From NCBI GenBank assembly GCA_028382965.1, contig JAOEUK010000016.1, positions 1-36,116 of the forward strand: DNA of 36,116 bases, in the 5' to 3' direction. Of this stretch, positions 1-8,540 are shown piece after piece. The notes under the pieces were generated by a model. That model ran no database searches and had not been told where the DNA came from. It worked only from the letters and a program-made list of their open reading frames with translations. The translations under genes were made by a program, and so were the position numbers. Positions within the stretch are counted from its first letter, which is position 1. Each line of letters begins with the position of its first letter. The stretch is from Candidatus Puniceispirillum sp. GTDB taxonomy: Bacteria; Pseudomonadota; Alphaproteobacteria; Puniceispirillales; Puniceispirillaceae.

Positions 1-1
1 G

Positions 2-1693
2 ACCTATGACAATGTGGGACCCTCAATGGCTATCACCTCGACAACATCTGGTGTTACCACTGGTTCGACAACGAATGATGCCACCATCGCCATTACATTT
101 ACTGCAAGTGAAGCCACGAGCAACTTTATTGAGGGCGATATCACTTTAACTAACGGTTCGTTGAGTGGTTTTACAGCAGTATCATCGACTGTTTATACTG
201 CAACGTTTACGCCTGCTGGGGCTGGTGCCACGGCTATTGATATAGCAGGTAGCACATTCACAGATTCGCTCAGTAACAACAACAGTGCGGCAACGCAGTT
301 TGTATGGACCTACGATAATGCAGCTCCTACAGTGGTTTTAACAGGGCCAACGGGTGTCGCCGCAACAGAATTTGATGTCATAGCAACATTCTCAGAGAGT
401 GTTACAGGGCTTGCCACAAACGAAATCACGGTCACTAACGGATCTGTAACAACCCTTGCAGGTAGTGGGACAACTTATACAATCAAGATTACTCCCGTTT
501 TAGAAACAACTGTGACAGTTTCAATTGCTGCTGGCGTTGCGGTAGATGCAGGGGGTAACGTTAACACGGTTTCGAACACTTATTCCCGCCAGGCTGGTTC
601 ACCTGCTGCTGCATTTGAAGCAAAGAAGGCTGAGATTAAAACAGTAGTGTCAGGAGAGATTATGCGATCTGTAAATGCCACGCTCTCTGGAAACAGTAAG
701 ATGATGGGTGCAGCAAAGGGCCGATTTGTTAAAGGCAGTTTAAATGCCAAGGCTTCAGGCAGCTTTCTCAGTGAGGAATATGTTCCGTTTGAGTTCAACT
801 ACTCATTTGATGCGAATGATGATCGAGCTTTAGCAGTTGGCGATTTTGTTAAAGAATTTAAAGCTGGAAAAGGTGATAAAAATCAAATTATTTCCGGAGA
901 CTTTGAACTTCAACGCGACGATGACGGCTCTGTCACACATAAGTTCACAAGTAAGTTGGCTTGGGAACTGCCAGTTTCCGATAGTAGTATGGTTGGTTAT
1001 TTTCTTGGGCTAGATGTAGGGAAATCAAGTTTTGAGGGCAGTTTTAAGGGTAATCAGGATGACATTGGAGCATCAGTGGGAGGTTACTTTGTTACAGAAA
1101 TTAACCCAAGACTTTTTCTTGATGGTTATACTTCTTATGGAATTTCAAGTAACAACCTAAAGCTGGATAATGGAACTCTCAATATTGTTAGTGATTATAA
1201 AACGACCTCTACAAGCTTTGGTGGTTCCCTGATGGGCGTTGTGCCAGTAAATAGCTATACTGTCGGTTCTGATGGCAAAGATCACAATCTTGTTTATTAT
1301 GAGATATGGCCTGAAATCCAATTTTCACATGGTAAGACTGAGATTGGAAAAATGGATTTTACTGGCAGGGCCTATGGTATGATTGACAATACATTGTCGA
1401 TTGACAAAACAACCGTTAGTAGAACAAGTGCCGGCTTTAAACCGCATTTTAAATTTCCAATGGACAATCAACTCATATCAGACAGCAAGTCAGTGATGTC
1501 ATTTTCACCTGGAGTGAAATATGAAAAAACAACAACAACTACGTCAAAAAGCAATTTTGGTGGTGGATTTGAAGTTGGGCATACCAAGACATCCAATGAT
1601 GGAACAGGTGCTCTAAATGTTAAAATTATGCTTGATCGGATTGGTTCAACTACCAGCGGTGGATTTAAATTGAAATATGATAAGCGCTTTTAG
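2..1693 (+). CDS. Ig-like repeat surface adhesin with C-terminal beta-barrel, 5' truncated
   Basis: This is the C-terminal part of a larger surface protein; the reading frame is open to the left edge. The residues TYDN at the edge match WTYDN about 100 residues later, so the N-terminus lies inside a tandem repeat and the internal GTG at 14 is not the true start. Two Ig-like repeats, rich in Thr, Ser, Ala and Gly, fill roughly the first 200 residues (motifs such as FTASEATSNF, ITLTNGS and TYDNAAPTVVLTGPTG), resembling the bacterial Ig-like domains of large adhesins. A short linker (AAAFEAKKAEIKTVVSG) leads into about 340 residues of alternating polar/hydrophobic strands ending in KYDKRF. A terminal Phe is typical of outer-membrane barrels. 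I infer an autotransporter-like adhesin displayed on the cell surface. It converges with the next gene. The adhesin class is fairly sure; the ligand is unknown. Confidence 0.75.
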   Translation, partial: TYDNVGPSMAITSTTSGVTTGSTTNDATIAITFTASEATSNFIEGDITLTNGSLSGFTAVSSTVYTATFTPAGAGATAIDIAGSTFTDSLSNNNSAATQFVWTYDNAAPTVVLTGPTGVAATEFDVIATFSESVTGLATNEITVTNGSVTTLAGSGTTYTIKITPVLETTVTVSIAAGVAVDAGGNVNTVSNTYSRQAGSPAAAFEAKKAEIKTVVSGEIMRSVNATLSGNSKMMGAAKGRFVKGSLNAKASGSFLSEEYVPFEFNYSFDANDDRALAVGDFVKEFKAGKGDKNQIISGDFELQRDDDGSVTHKFTSKLAWELPVSDSSMVGYFLGLDVGKSSFEGSFKGNQDDIGASVGGYFVTEINPRLFLDGYTSYGISSNNLKLDNGTLNIVSDYKTTSTSFGGSLMGVVPVNSYTVGSDGKDHNLVYYEIWPEIQFSHGKTEIGKMDFTGRAYGMIDNTLSIDKTTVSRTSAGFKPHFKFPMDNQLISDSKSVMSFSPGVKYEKTTTTTSKSNFGGGFEVGHTKTSNDGTGALNVKIMLDRIGSTTSGGFKLKYDKRF

Positions 1694-1750
1694 TGAATGT
1701 CTCTATTTCCTGCAGACTAGATCTAATTTGGCCGTCTGATTACATGTGGC

Positions 1751-3130
1751 TTAGACAAATAACTTTCCCGGGTTAAGAATATTTTTAGGGTCAAATGTCA
1801 TTTTAATGCTGGCCATCAAGTCAACTGCGTCGCCCATTTCATCGCGAAGGTAGGCGCTCTTTCCCTGACCTATCCCATGTTCGCCAGTGCAAGTCCCCCC
1901 AAGGGCGAGGGAACGTTTAGTTAAACGAGTAGAAAATGCGTTGATTTTTTTTTGCATTTCCACGTCATCAGGCATTGCCAGAGGCAATACGTGAAAATTG
2001 CCGTCTCCAACGTGACCGATGATAGGTGCTGTAAGGCCATGAGCTTCAATATCAGCGATTGTGTCTTCAACACATTCCGCCAGCTTTGATATAGGAACAC
2101 AAACATCTGTTGCAACGCCGGTAGCACCAGGGATGAGGGCGTAAGAAGCCCACAATGCGTTATGTCTTGCTTTCCATAATTTACTGCGTTCTTCAGGATT
2201 GGTTGACCATTGAAAAGGAGATGATGAATAGTCGGCACAAATTTCGGTGAATCGTTTTAAGTCATCCTGAACTGACTCTTCTGTACCGTGGAATTCAACA
2301 AGCAATAAAGGCGTTTCAGGAAGCTCTAACTTTGAATAAGCGTTACATGCTCTAACCTGAAGTGGATCTAGCATTTCAATTCTTGCTAACGGAATGCCGC
2401 ATTGAATTGTTTGAATAACAGCATTGCAACTCGCTCTGATCGATGGAAAAGAGCACGTTCCTCCGGCAATTTTTTCTGGAATACTATGTAAGCGCAAGTT
2501 TAATTCGGTTATTATTCCCAATGTTCCCTCAGAGCCGACAAACAGACGAGTTAAATCATAACCTGCTGCTGATTTGCGAGATCGTCCGCCAGTTCTAATA
2601 ATGCGGCCGTCCGCAAGCACTACCTGCATTCCCAGAACATTGTCTTTCATTGTGCCATAGCGAACCGCATTGGTTCCAGATGCTCGCGTTGCTGCCATTC
2701 CTCCAACACTTGCATTAGCTCCTGGATCGAGAGGAAAAAACAGACCAGTATCTCGTAGATATATGTTCAGGCCTTCGCGTGTGACACCCGGCTGAACAAC
2801 AGCATCCAAGTCTTCGTGATTAACTTTTAGAACCTTATCAAATTTGGACATGTCAATCGAAATACCGCCAAAAGGGGCATTTACATGTCCTTCCAAAGAG
2901 GATCCAGTGCCAAAGGCAATGACTGGACACTTTGTTTGATAACAGGTCTTCAGTATATCTGAGACCTCTTCCACGTCCTTCGCAAATACAACAGCGTCAG
3001 GGGGCTGATTAACAATAAGTGTTGTTGTGTGGGCATGCTGCTGCCTAACTGATATAGATGTCGACAACCTCTCACCAAACTGTTGCTTCAGTGTGGCAAC
3101 CGCAAGCTGAATATCTTCCTGTTGAAACAC
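1751..3130 (-). CDS. FAD-linked D-lactate/2-hydroxyacid dehydrogenase (GlcD/LDHD type)
   Basis: FAD flavoprotein of the FAD_binding_4 plus FAD-oxidase C family, which oxidises D-2-hydroxyacids such as D-lactate or glycolate and passes electrons to cytochrome c or quinone. The FAD-binding half shows GTGSSLEGH, DPGANASVGGMAATRASGT and RYGTMKDNV. The C-terminal half shows GHVGDGNFHV, the metal/substrate histidine region, and GTCTGEHGIG. These match mitochondrial-type D-lactate dehydrogenase more closely than classical GlcD, and no GlcE or GlcF partner is adjacent. The open frame extends to a TTG at 3145, but GAGG lies about nine bases before a GTG at 3130, so I prefer GTG and a 459-residue protein. 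It is transcribed away from the phosphatase gene on the right, sharing a roughly 250-base divergent promoter region. D-lactate versus glycolate or another hydroxyacid cannot be decided from sequence. Confidence 0.85.
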   Translation of the reverse strand: MFQQEDIQLAVATLKQQFGERLSTSISVRQQHAHTTTLIVNQPPDAVVFAKDVEEVSDILKTCYQTKCPVIAFGTGSSLEGHVNAPFGGISIDMSKFDKVLKVNHEDLDAVVQPGVTREGLNIYLRDTGLFFPLDPGANASVGGMAATRASGTNAVRYGTMKDNVLGMQVVLADGRIIRTGGRSRKSAAGYDLTRLFVGSEGTLGIITELNLRLHSIPEKIAGGTCSFPSIRASCNAVIQTIQCGIPLARIEMLDPLQVRACNAYSKLELPETPLLLVEFHGTEESVQDDLKRFTEICADYSSSPFQWSTNPEERSKLWKARHNALWASYALIPGATGVATDVCVPISKLAECVEDTIADIEAHGLTAPIIGHVGDGNFHVLPLAMPDDVEMQKKINAFSTRLTKRSLALGGTCTGEHGIGQGKSAYLRDEMGDAVDLMASIKMTFDPKNILNPGKLFV

Positions 3131-3383
3131 TATTAAAATCCTCAAAATGGTGTGTTCTATGGTTTAACAAATAACGGTAGCATAAGTTTAGTTGGAATAA
3201 AAAATTGTTGAAAATATTTTGAGAATATTTTTAGAGACTACTTGGGCTTATGGATGTTAAAATCCGCTTATAACTCATCAAACTGTGAAGCAAAGACGGG
3301 GTAATTTGTTAATGTATTGGCAGTTTTTAAAATTGGTTATTAATATTTATAGCTCTTAAATCATTTGACCAGGTAATCATCGC

Positions 3384-4049
3384 ATGGAAAAAGCAGTCAT
3401 ATTTGATTTGGATGGCACGCTTATTGATAGTCTGGCTGATATTCATGCTGCTTTAAATAAAATGTTGATTCTACGCGGGATGATGGCGCTAAATATAGAG
3501 GTTGTTCAGGGTTTTATTGGTAGAGGATCTGCTGACCTCGTGACGCGTGCTTTGGCCGCGCATAATTTGCCTACTGATAAGAGGTCTTGCTCAGCTGCTC
3601 TGAATGATTTTATTGAGATATATTCATCTGGATCTAATAAACTAACAAAGGTTTTTGAGGGTGCAAAGGAAGCGCTTGGCTACATAAGGCGACAGGATAT
3701 ACGACTTGGCATTTGTACAAATAAACCGCTAAAACCAACAAAAATTGTTCTAAATCAATTTGGACTTACGTCATTTTTTGACTCGATAGTGGGTGGCGAT
3801 CAACTTGTTAGCCGTAAGCCTGATCCTGAAATGCTTTATTACACGATGCGGTCATTAAATGTAGAATCATGTCTTTTTGTCGGTGATAGTGAAATAGACT
3901 GCGAAACTGCTTTAGCAGCAAAGCAACCCTTCGCTTTATTCACCAAAGGGTATAGAAAAACTAGCGTAGAATCTTTGGATCCTAAATATTGTTTTGGAGA
4001 TTACGCTAGTTTGCCGAACATTGTAGAAACTGTGTTCCGGTTATACTAA
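3384..4049 (+). CDS. gph: HAD-family phosphatase, phosphoglycolate phosphatase-like
   Basis: A 221-residue HAD-superfamily hydrolase with a small helical cap. Motif I is DLDGT with nucleophile Asp8 and acid/base Asp10. Motif II is CTNK near 111-114, Lys145 in RKPDP is motif III, and GDSEID with Asp168 and Asp172 is motif IV. The length and the GDSEID and RKPDPEM signatures fit phosphoglycolate phosphatase (Gph), which converts 2-phosphoglycolate to glycolate in the cytoplasm. Related HAD phosphatases with other small substrates look alike, so the substrate is inferred. The position opposite a 2-hydroxyacid dehydrogenase and ahead of other acid dehydrogenases fits glycolate/glyoxylate metabolism. 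The ATG start has a weak AGG-type ribosome site about ten bases upstream. Confidence 0.75.
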   Translation: MEKAVIFDLDGTLIDSLADIHAALNKMLILRGMMALNIEVVQGFIGRGSADLVTRALAAHNLPTDKRSCSAALNDFIEIYSSGSNKLTKVFEGAKEALGYIRRQDIRLGICTNKPLKPTKIVLNQFGLTSFFDSIVGGDQLVSRKPDPEMLYYTMRSLNVESCLFVGDSEIDCETALAAKQPFALFTKGYRKTSVESLDPKYCFGDYASLPNIVETVFRLY

Positions 4050-4114
4050 TAATTCTAATTCTAATTAATAAAATGTCATTTGCGCTTTTTTGAACAGTAG
4101 CTTGGAGTTTGTCA

Positions 4115-5212
4115 ATGTTATCTAAAACGAATGTTCCAGGTCCAACCAATATATTATGCCTTGATGGTGATGGAATTGGCCCTGAAATTACCCTAGCCAC
4201 CCGTAGTGTTTTAATGGCTGTCGACAGACGATTTGATCTGAATTTGACATTTCAAATTGCTGAGATTGGGCTTAAAGCTCTGGCAAATTCTGGTTCAACT
4301 TTTCCAGATGAAGTTCTTGCGCTGGCGAAGAGATCAGATGGTATTTTGATAGGCCCAGTTTCTACAAATGACTATCCGGCTCCGTCGGAGGGTGGAATTA
4401 ACCCATCAGGGCTTTTGAGAAAAGAATTGGATTTATATGCCAATATAAGGCCAGCAAAGTCCTTTGATGGTTTGCCTCTGCGCGTTGGCGACAAAATTGA
4501 TTTGGTGATAGCGAGAGAAAACACAGAAGGGTTTTACTCTGACCGTTCAATGTTTTTAGGACGAGCAGAATTTATGCCGACTGAAGATATGGCGCTATCA
4601 GTGCGTAAAATCACTCGAGAAGCATCCACCCGAATTGCTCAAACCGCCTTTGAGCTGGCTGCAAAGCGCCGCCGTAAAGTAACTGCCGTTCATAAGGCGA
4701 ACGTATTTCGTGTTTCAGATGGACTTTTTCTTGATGCTGTGAGGGCAGTAAGAAATCAATTTCCAGATTTTGAGTATGAAGAACAAATTGTTGACGCGAT
4801 GGCAGCACTTTTAATCCGCGATCCTAGCCAATTTGATGTAGTGGTCACGACTAATATGTATGGTGATATTTTATCAGATGAAGCGTCCGAAATTGCTGGG
4901 AGCCTGGGAATGGCTGCATCATTGAACTCTGGTGAGAACTTTGCAATGGCACAGGCCCAACATGGCTCAGCACCCTCACTAGCTGGGCTAAACATTGCCA
5001 ATCCATCATCATTAGTTGGTTCAGCTGCAATGCTGCTTCGCTGGATTGGTAAACGAAAAAACACAATAAATTTTTATAATGCTGCAGATGCGATTGATTA
5101 TGCAATTGCGACAGCGGTAAAAAACCCTAGTACGCGCACTTCAGATTTGGGTGGAGAGATAGGGACCGTGGCTTATACTGAAGGTCTTATAAAAACAATC
5201 ATCAATTCATAA
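4115..5212 (+). CDS. Isocitrate/isopropylmalate/tartrate dehydrogenase family enzyme
   Basis: NAD-dependent beta-decarboxylating dehydrogenase of 365 residues. Recognisable elements are the N-terminal GDGIGPEI, LRKELDLYANIRP for substrate carboxylate binding, ARENTEGFY, catalytic Lys194 in HKANV, the metal-binding NMYGDILSDEAS segment with Asp251 and Asp255, and the cofactor loop HGSAPSLAG followed by IANPSS. The open frame starts at a TTG at 4109, but GGAG at 4104-4107 is seven bases before the ATG at 4115, which I choose. Family members act on isocitrate, 3-isopropylmalate, homoisocitrate, tartrate or malate. No leuCD genes are adjacent and the neighbours are hydroxyacid enzymes, so a catabolic hydroxyacid role such as tartrate or malate is more likely than leucine synthesis. 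The exact substrate is not determined. Confidence 0.8.
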   Translation: MLSKTNVPGPTNILCLDGDGIGPEITLATRSVLMAVDRRFDLNLTFQIAEIGLKALANSGSTFPDEVLALAKRSDGILIGPVSTNDYPAPSEGGINPSGLLRKELDLYANIRPAKSFDGLPLRVGDKIDLVIARENTEGFYSDRSMFLGRAEFMPTEDMALSVRKITREASTRIAQTAFELAAKRRRKVTAVHKANVFRVSDGLFLDAVRAVRNQFPDFEYEEQIVDAMAALLIRDPSQFDVVVTTNMYGDILSDEASEIAGSLGMAASLNSGENFAMAQAQHGSAPSLAGLNIANPSSLVGSAAMLLRWIGKRKNTINFYNAADAIDYAIATAVKNPSTRTSDLGGEIGTVAYTEGLIKTIINS

Positions 5213-5272
5213 AAAAAAGTCGTTTTATCTTAAATAGCAACAATAAAACATTTCAATTTTTGAGAGCTTGCC

Positions 5273-6352
5273 ATGACAAAAAAAAATCAATCCTTACTAG
5301 CGTATGTAAAAGTCCAAGACGCAGTCGATTTTGCAATTTTGATGCTGAAAGGGCAGGGCGTCAATAAGGACGACTCTGTTAAAGTTGCAGAATGTCTTGT
5401 TGAGGCTGATCTTCGGGGAGTGCAAACTCATGGAATGTCTCGTCTACCAATATATGTCAAAAGACTATCGGAAGGGCTTATAAATGCTACGCCAAAGATG
5501 ATATTAGACAAACCTGTTGCTGCTTGTGCCTCACTTGATGGTGATAATGGGCTCGGATTTCTTGTCGGTATTCGTGCTATACAAGAAGCCATAAAAATGG
5601 CGGAGACATGTGGTGTTGGGGTTGTTGCTGCCCAAAACAGCAACCATTTCGGTATGGCGGCAACTTACTTGTTGCAGGCTGTGCAGGCTGGTTATTTTGC
5701 GTTTGTTTTTACAAATGCAGCCAAATCTATGCCGCCATGGGGTGGACGTGAGGGCTTGTTTGGTACAAGCCCATTTGCAGCTGGTGCCCCAGGCGGCAAA
5801 TTACCACCGTTTATCCTTGATATGTCACCAGCTGTTGCTGCGCGTGGCAAAATTCGTCTTGCTGAAAAACGTGGCGAGGCCATTCCAGAGGGCTATGCGC
5901 TTGATGAAAATGGCAAACCAACAACAGACCCTACAGCTGCTCTTCGTGGTGTAGTCCTGCCAATAGGGGGCTACAAAGGATCAGGGCTTTCAATGCTGAT
6001 GGAAATTTTGGCTGGTGTTTTTACTGGGGCCAATTTTGGCGGCGATGTCCCAGATCAGTATACAGTATGGGACAGGCCCCAGAATGTCGGACATTTTTTT
6101 ATGGTTCTCAAGCCGGGAGTTTTTGTTACTGAGAAGGGCTTTCGAGATCGAATGGATATTTTGGTAAGTCGAGTAAAAGAGAACCCGCGTGCTGGGGGAT
6201 TTGATGAAATTTTTATGCCCGGAGAAATTGAGGCTCGCTTAGAAATTGAACGGCGCCAATCAGGCATTCCCTATGCACAATCCGATATTTTACTTCTTAC
6301 TGAATTGGCTCGTGAGTATAATATTGCAGAAATGCCCTATAACGTTCATTAA
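5273..6352 (+). CDS. Ldh_2 family (malate/L-lactate/ureidoglycolate-type) dehydrogenase
   Basis: A 359-residue NAD(P)-dependent oxidoreductase of the Ldh_2 family, a fold distinct from classical lactate dehydrogenase. Members oxidise malate, L-lactate, ureidoglycolate, sulfolactate or 2,3-diketogulonate-type substrates. Visible signatures are VQTHGMSRLPIY near residues 49-60, SNHFGMAATY with the conserved catalytic-region His, the GTSPFAAGAP cofactor loop, LDMSP, and GYKGSGLSMLMEIL in the C-terminal half. Length is normal. It follows the isopropylmalate-dehydrogenase-like gene by about 60 bases on the same strand and precedes a glutathione transferase by about 40 bases, so co-transcription is plausible. 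The substrate is inferred only at class level: a small 2-hydroxy- or 2-oxoacid. Confidence 0.8.
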   Translation: MTKKNQSLLAYVKVQDAVDFAILMLKGQGVNKDDSVKVAECLVEADLRGVQTHGMSRLPIYVKRLSEGLINATPKMILDKPVAACASLDGDNGLGFLVGIRAIQEAIKMAETCGVGVVAAQNSNHFGMAATYLLQAVQAGYFAFVFTNAAKSMPPWGGREGLFGTSPFAAGAPGGKLPPFILDMSPAVAARGKIRLAEKRGEAIPEGYALDENGKPTTDPTAALRGVVLPIGGYKGSGLSMLMEILAGVFTGANFGGDVPDQYTVWDRPQNVGHFFMVLKPGVFVTEKGFRDRMDILVSRVKENPRAGGFDEIFMPGEIEARLEIERRQSGIPYAQSDILLLTELAREYNIAEMPYNVH

Positions 6353-6390
6353 TTACTTCAATTGATATAAAACAGAGAGAGGCCAAAATC

Positions 6391-7008
6391 ATGCTAACCT
6401 TTTATTACGCAAAAAATTCTGCTGCCTATGCTCCACATATCTTACTTGAGGACATAGGTATTGATTATCAAGCTATCCAGATTGATTTTAAGATATCTGA
6501 ACAACGTTCCCAAGCTTATCTTGAAATTAATCCCAAGGGTCGTGTGCCAGCGCTCATTACACAAAGAGGTGTTCTGACTGAAACTCCTGCTATTCTAACT
6601 TATCTGGCTCAGATTGTTCCTAAACTTAATCTTGCCCCGACAGATCCTTTTGATTTTGCTTTAGCGCAGGCATTTAATAGCTACATGGCCTCTACCATAC
6701 ACGTGGCTCATGCGCACAAGCTTAGAGGGACTCGCTGGGCAAATGACGAGGCTGCACACGAATCAATGCGGGCTAAAGTCACTGAAAATATGTATGAATG
6801 CGCAGAAATGATTGAAAAATATTACTTCAAAGGCCCGTATGTTCTTGGGGATGAGTTTTCGTTTTGTGATCCGTACTTAGCACTTATAACGCGCTGGTTA
6901 CGTGATGATGAAGTTGATCTTGAGCAGTTTTCAACAATAAAAGCGCACGACGCGTTAATGAGGCAACGACCTTCAATGCAGCATGTGCTTCAACTTTATT
7001 CCTCATGA
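6391..7008 (+). CDS. Glutathione S-transferase family protein
   Basis: A 205-residue cytosolic GST-like protein. The N-terminal thioredoxin-like half runs from FYYAKNSAAYAPHILLED through NPKGRVPAL to LTETPAIL, the glutathione gamma-glutamyl-binding segment. An all-helical C-terminal half follows from about residue 85 and includes LGDEFSFCDPYLA, the helix N-cap motif. The residue at the usual catalytic position is in the NSAAY segment (Ser or Tyr). GSTs conjugate glutathione to electrophiles or act as isomerases or dehalogenases; the substrate here is unknown. A purine-rich site (GAGAGAGG) precedes the ATG. It may be the last gene of the run beginning near 3384 and converges with the quinone oxidoreductase gene. 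Confidence 0.82.
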   Translation: MLTFYYAKNSAAYAPHILLEDIGIDYQAIQIDFKISEQRSQAYLEINPKGRVPALITQRGVLTETPAILTYLAQIVPKLNLAPTDPFDFALAQAFNSYMASTIHVAHAHKLRGTRWANDEAAHESMRAKVTENMYECAEMIEKYYFKGPYVLGDEFSFCDPYLALITRWLRDDEVDLEQFSTIKAHDALMRQRPSMQHVLQLYSS

Positions 7009-7209
7009 ACATGTATTTATAGGGCTTGCTTATTAAGCTGAACCACTGGTTTTACATTATTACATATTGAATAAGGTGTCTGCGCGGTTTGCCAGCAAAA
7101 GGCTTCGATGGAACACAAATTTGCGACACTATAGACCATTTTGACGTTGGATTAGAATAAAGCTTTTTTAAAAAGTTTTCGCCATCAGTTATTTGGTATA
7201 TTTTTTTGG

Positions 7210-8202
7210 CTAGGGCACAAGAAGAATTTTACCGTGATGACCGCCACTCTCCATTTGTTTGTGTGCTCCGGCTGCATCGTTCAGACTGAATCTTTTAAAG
7301 GTTGTTGTTTTTAATTGCACTGGTGTTGTTCCAAAAAGTGGCCAAATCTTGTCGCTTAAATCTTTCGCTATGGCTGTTTTGAATGCCTCTGGCCGTGACC
7401 TAAGTGTTGAGCCTGTCAGAACAAGGCGCTTTAACATTATTGGCATAAGATCCACTTCTATCCTCGAGCCATGGTTAAAGGCTAATTGTATAATTTTTGC
7501 ATCAGTTTTCGCTGCCTTAATATTGCGTGCAACATATTTTCCGCCAATAATATCAAGAATAATGTCTGCGCCGCCAGCTTCGCGAATGACCGTAACAAAA
7601 TCCTCATCTTTGTAATTGATTGATCGTTTGCTGCCAAGATCCTGGCAATAGGAACAGGCCTCATTCGATCCTGCAGTGGCAAAAACTTGCAAACCCATCG
7701 CCGTTCCAATTTGAATTGCCGCAGACCCAATGCCACCGGAGCCTCCATGAACAAGAAAAACACTTCCTGTTTTTATGTCCTGGTTATAAAAGACATTACT
7801 CCAGACTGTAAAAAACGTTTCGGGGAGACCGGCTGAATCAATGTTGCTTACACCGCTGGGAATAGGTAAACAGTGATTTGCATTTACTGCAACATATTCG
7901 GCATATCCACCGCCGTTTGTGAGTGCACAAACCCGTTCACCAATACTCCACTGTGTTTGATCGCATCCTAGTGCTACGATTTCGCCAGATATTTCAAGGC
8001 CCAATAAATCAGAGGCGTCTTTTGGCGGAGGATAATGTCCTCGCCGCTGCACTAGGTCAGGGCCATTAACTCCAGCTGCTATGACTTTAATCAGAACATG
8101 ATTTGGTTTTAATGTAGGGATGTCCCGTCTAACAAGAGCTAAAACATCTGGACCTCCGGGCCCCCGCATTTCAACAGCATTCATTTGAGACGGTAAATTC
8201 AT
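7210..8202 (-). CDS. Zinc-free MDR quinone oxidoreductase (PIG3/zeta-crystallin type)
   Basis: Medium-chain dehydrogenase/reductase that reduces quinones or related enones with NADPH. The N-terminal GroES-like half contains NGPDLVQRRGHYPPP, characteristic of the PIG3-like quinone oxidoreductases. The Rossmann half has HGGSGGIGSAAIQ. The zinc-ligand cysteines of alcohol dehydrogenases are absent. The open frame begins at 8253, but the reverse strand has AGAGGA six bases before the ATG at 8202, and homologues start near this Met, so I choose 8202 (330 residues). It is transcribed away from the formate dehydrogenase genes, sharing about 340 bases of divergent upstream DNA with them. A detoxification or electron-transfer role is likely; no specific link to formate is shown. 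Confidence 0.82.
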   Translation of the reverse strand: MNLPSQMNAVEMRGPGGPDVLALVRRDIPTLKPNHVLIKVIAAGVNGPDLVQRRGHYPPPKDASDLLGLEISGEIVALGCDQTQWSIGERVCALTNGGGYAEYVAVNANHCLPIPSGVSNIDSAGLPETFFTVWSNVFYNQDIKTGSVFLVHGGSGGIGSAAIQIGTAMGLQVFATAGSNEACSYCQDLGSKRSINYKDEDFVTVIREAGGADIILDIIGGKYVARNIKAAKTDAKIIQLAFNHGSRIEVDLMPIMLKRLVLTGSTLRSRPEAFKTAIAKDLSDKIWPLFGTTPVQLKTTTFKRFSLNDAAGAHKQMESGGHHGKILLVP

Positions 8203-8507
8203 TACAGGTCCTCTGTGTTCGCTCTTGGTGTCGTCAGAGTCGCAAAACGACATTGAAAAACGGATTCGTTAAACATGATAAATAAAAGCCTGTGTTATCC
8301 CAGCCTAGATGATGCGTCAATTACCACTTTGAAAGGTGTTTCAACTATAGTAGATATTATTCCATCAAATTTGTTTTTTGTTAAAAAAAACTTTTGTGGC
8401 CAGGAATTAAGTTAAAACCTATTGCCCCTTAGTTGTCTTAGAGAGGTTTTTTGCTATACCCACATGGTTATTGGTTGTTAGATTAATAATACTGAGATTT
8501 AAGTGCG

Positions 8508-8521
8508 CCACTCTCTAGTGG
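8508..8521. repeat. Short inverted repeat upstream of formate dehydrogenase operon
   Basis: The bases CCACT, a four-base CTCT loop and AGTGG form a perfect five-base-pair dyad ending 19 bases before the fdh1B start and just ahead of its ribosome site. It could be a weak operator or 5'-leader hairpin. Its shortness makes chance occurrence quite possible. Confidence 0.25.
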
Positions 8522-8540
8522 TTTAAGAGAGGATATAGTT

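Noticed and set aside
8276-8416. 46-codon reading frame upstream of fdh1B
   Set aside because: It has no good ribosome site, no recognisable motif and an atypical composition; it is probably a chance frame in the promoter region.
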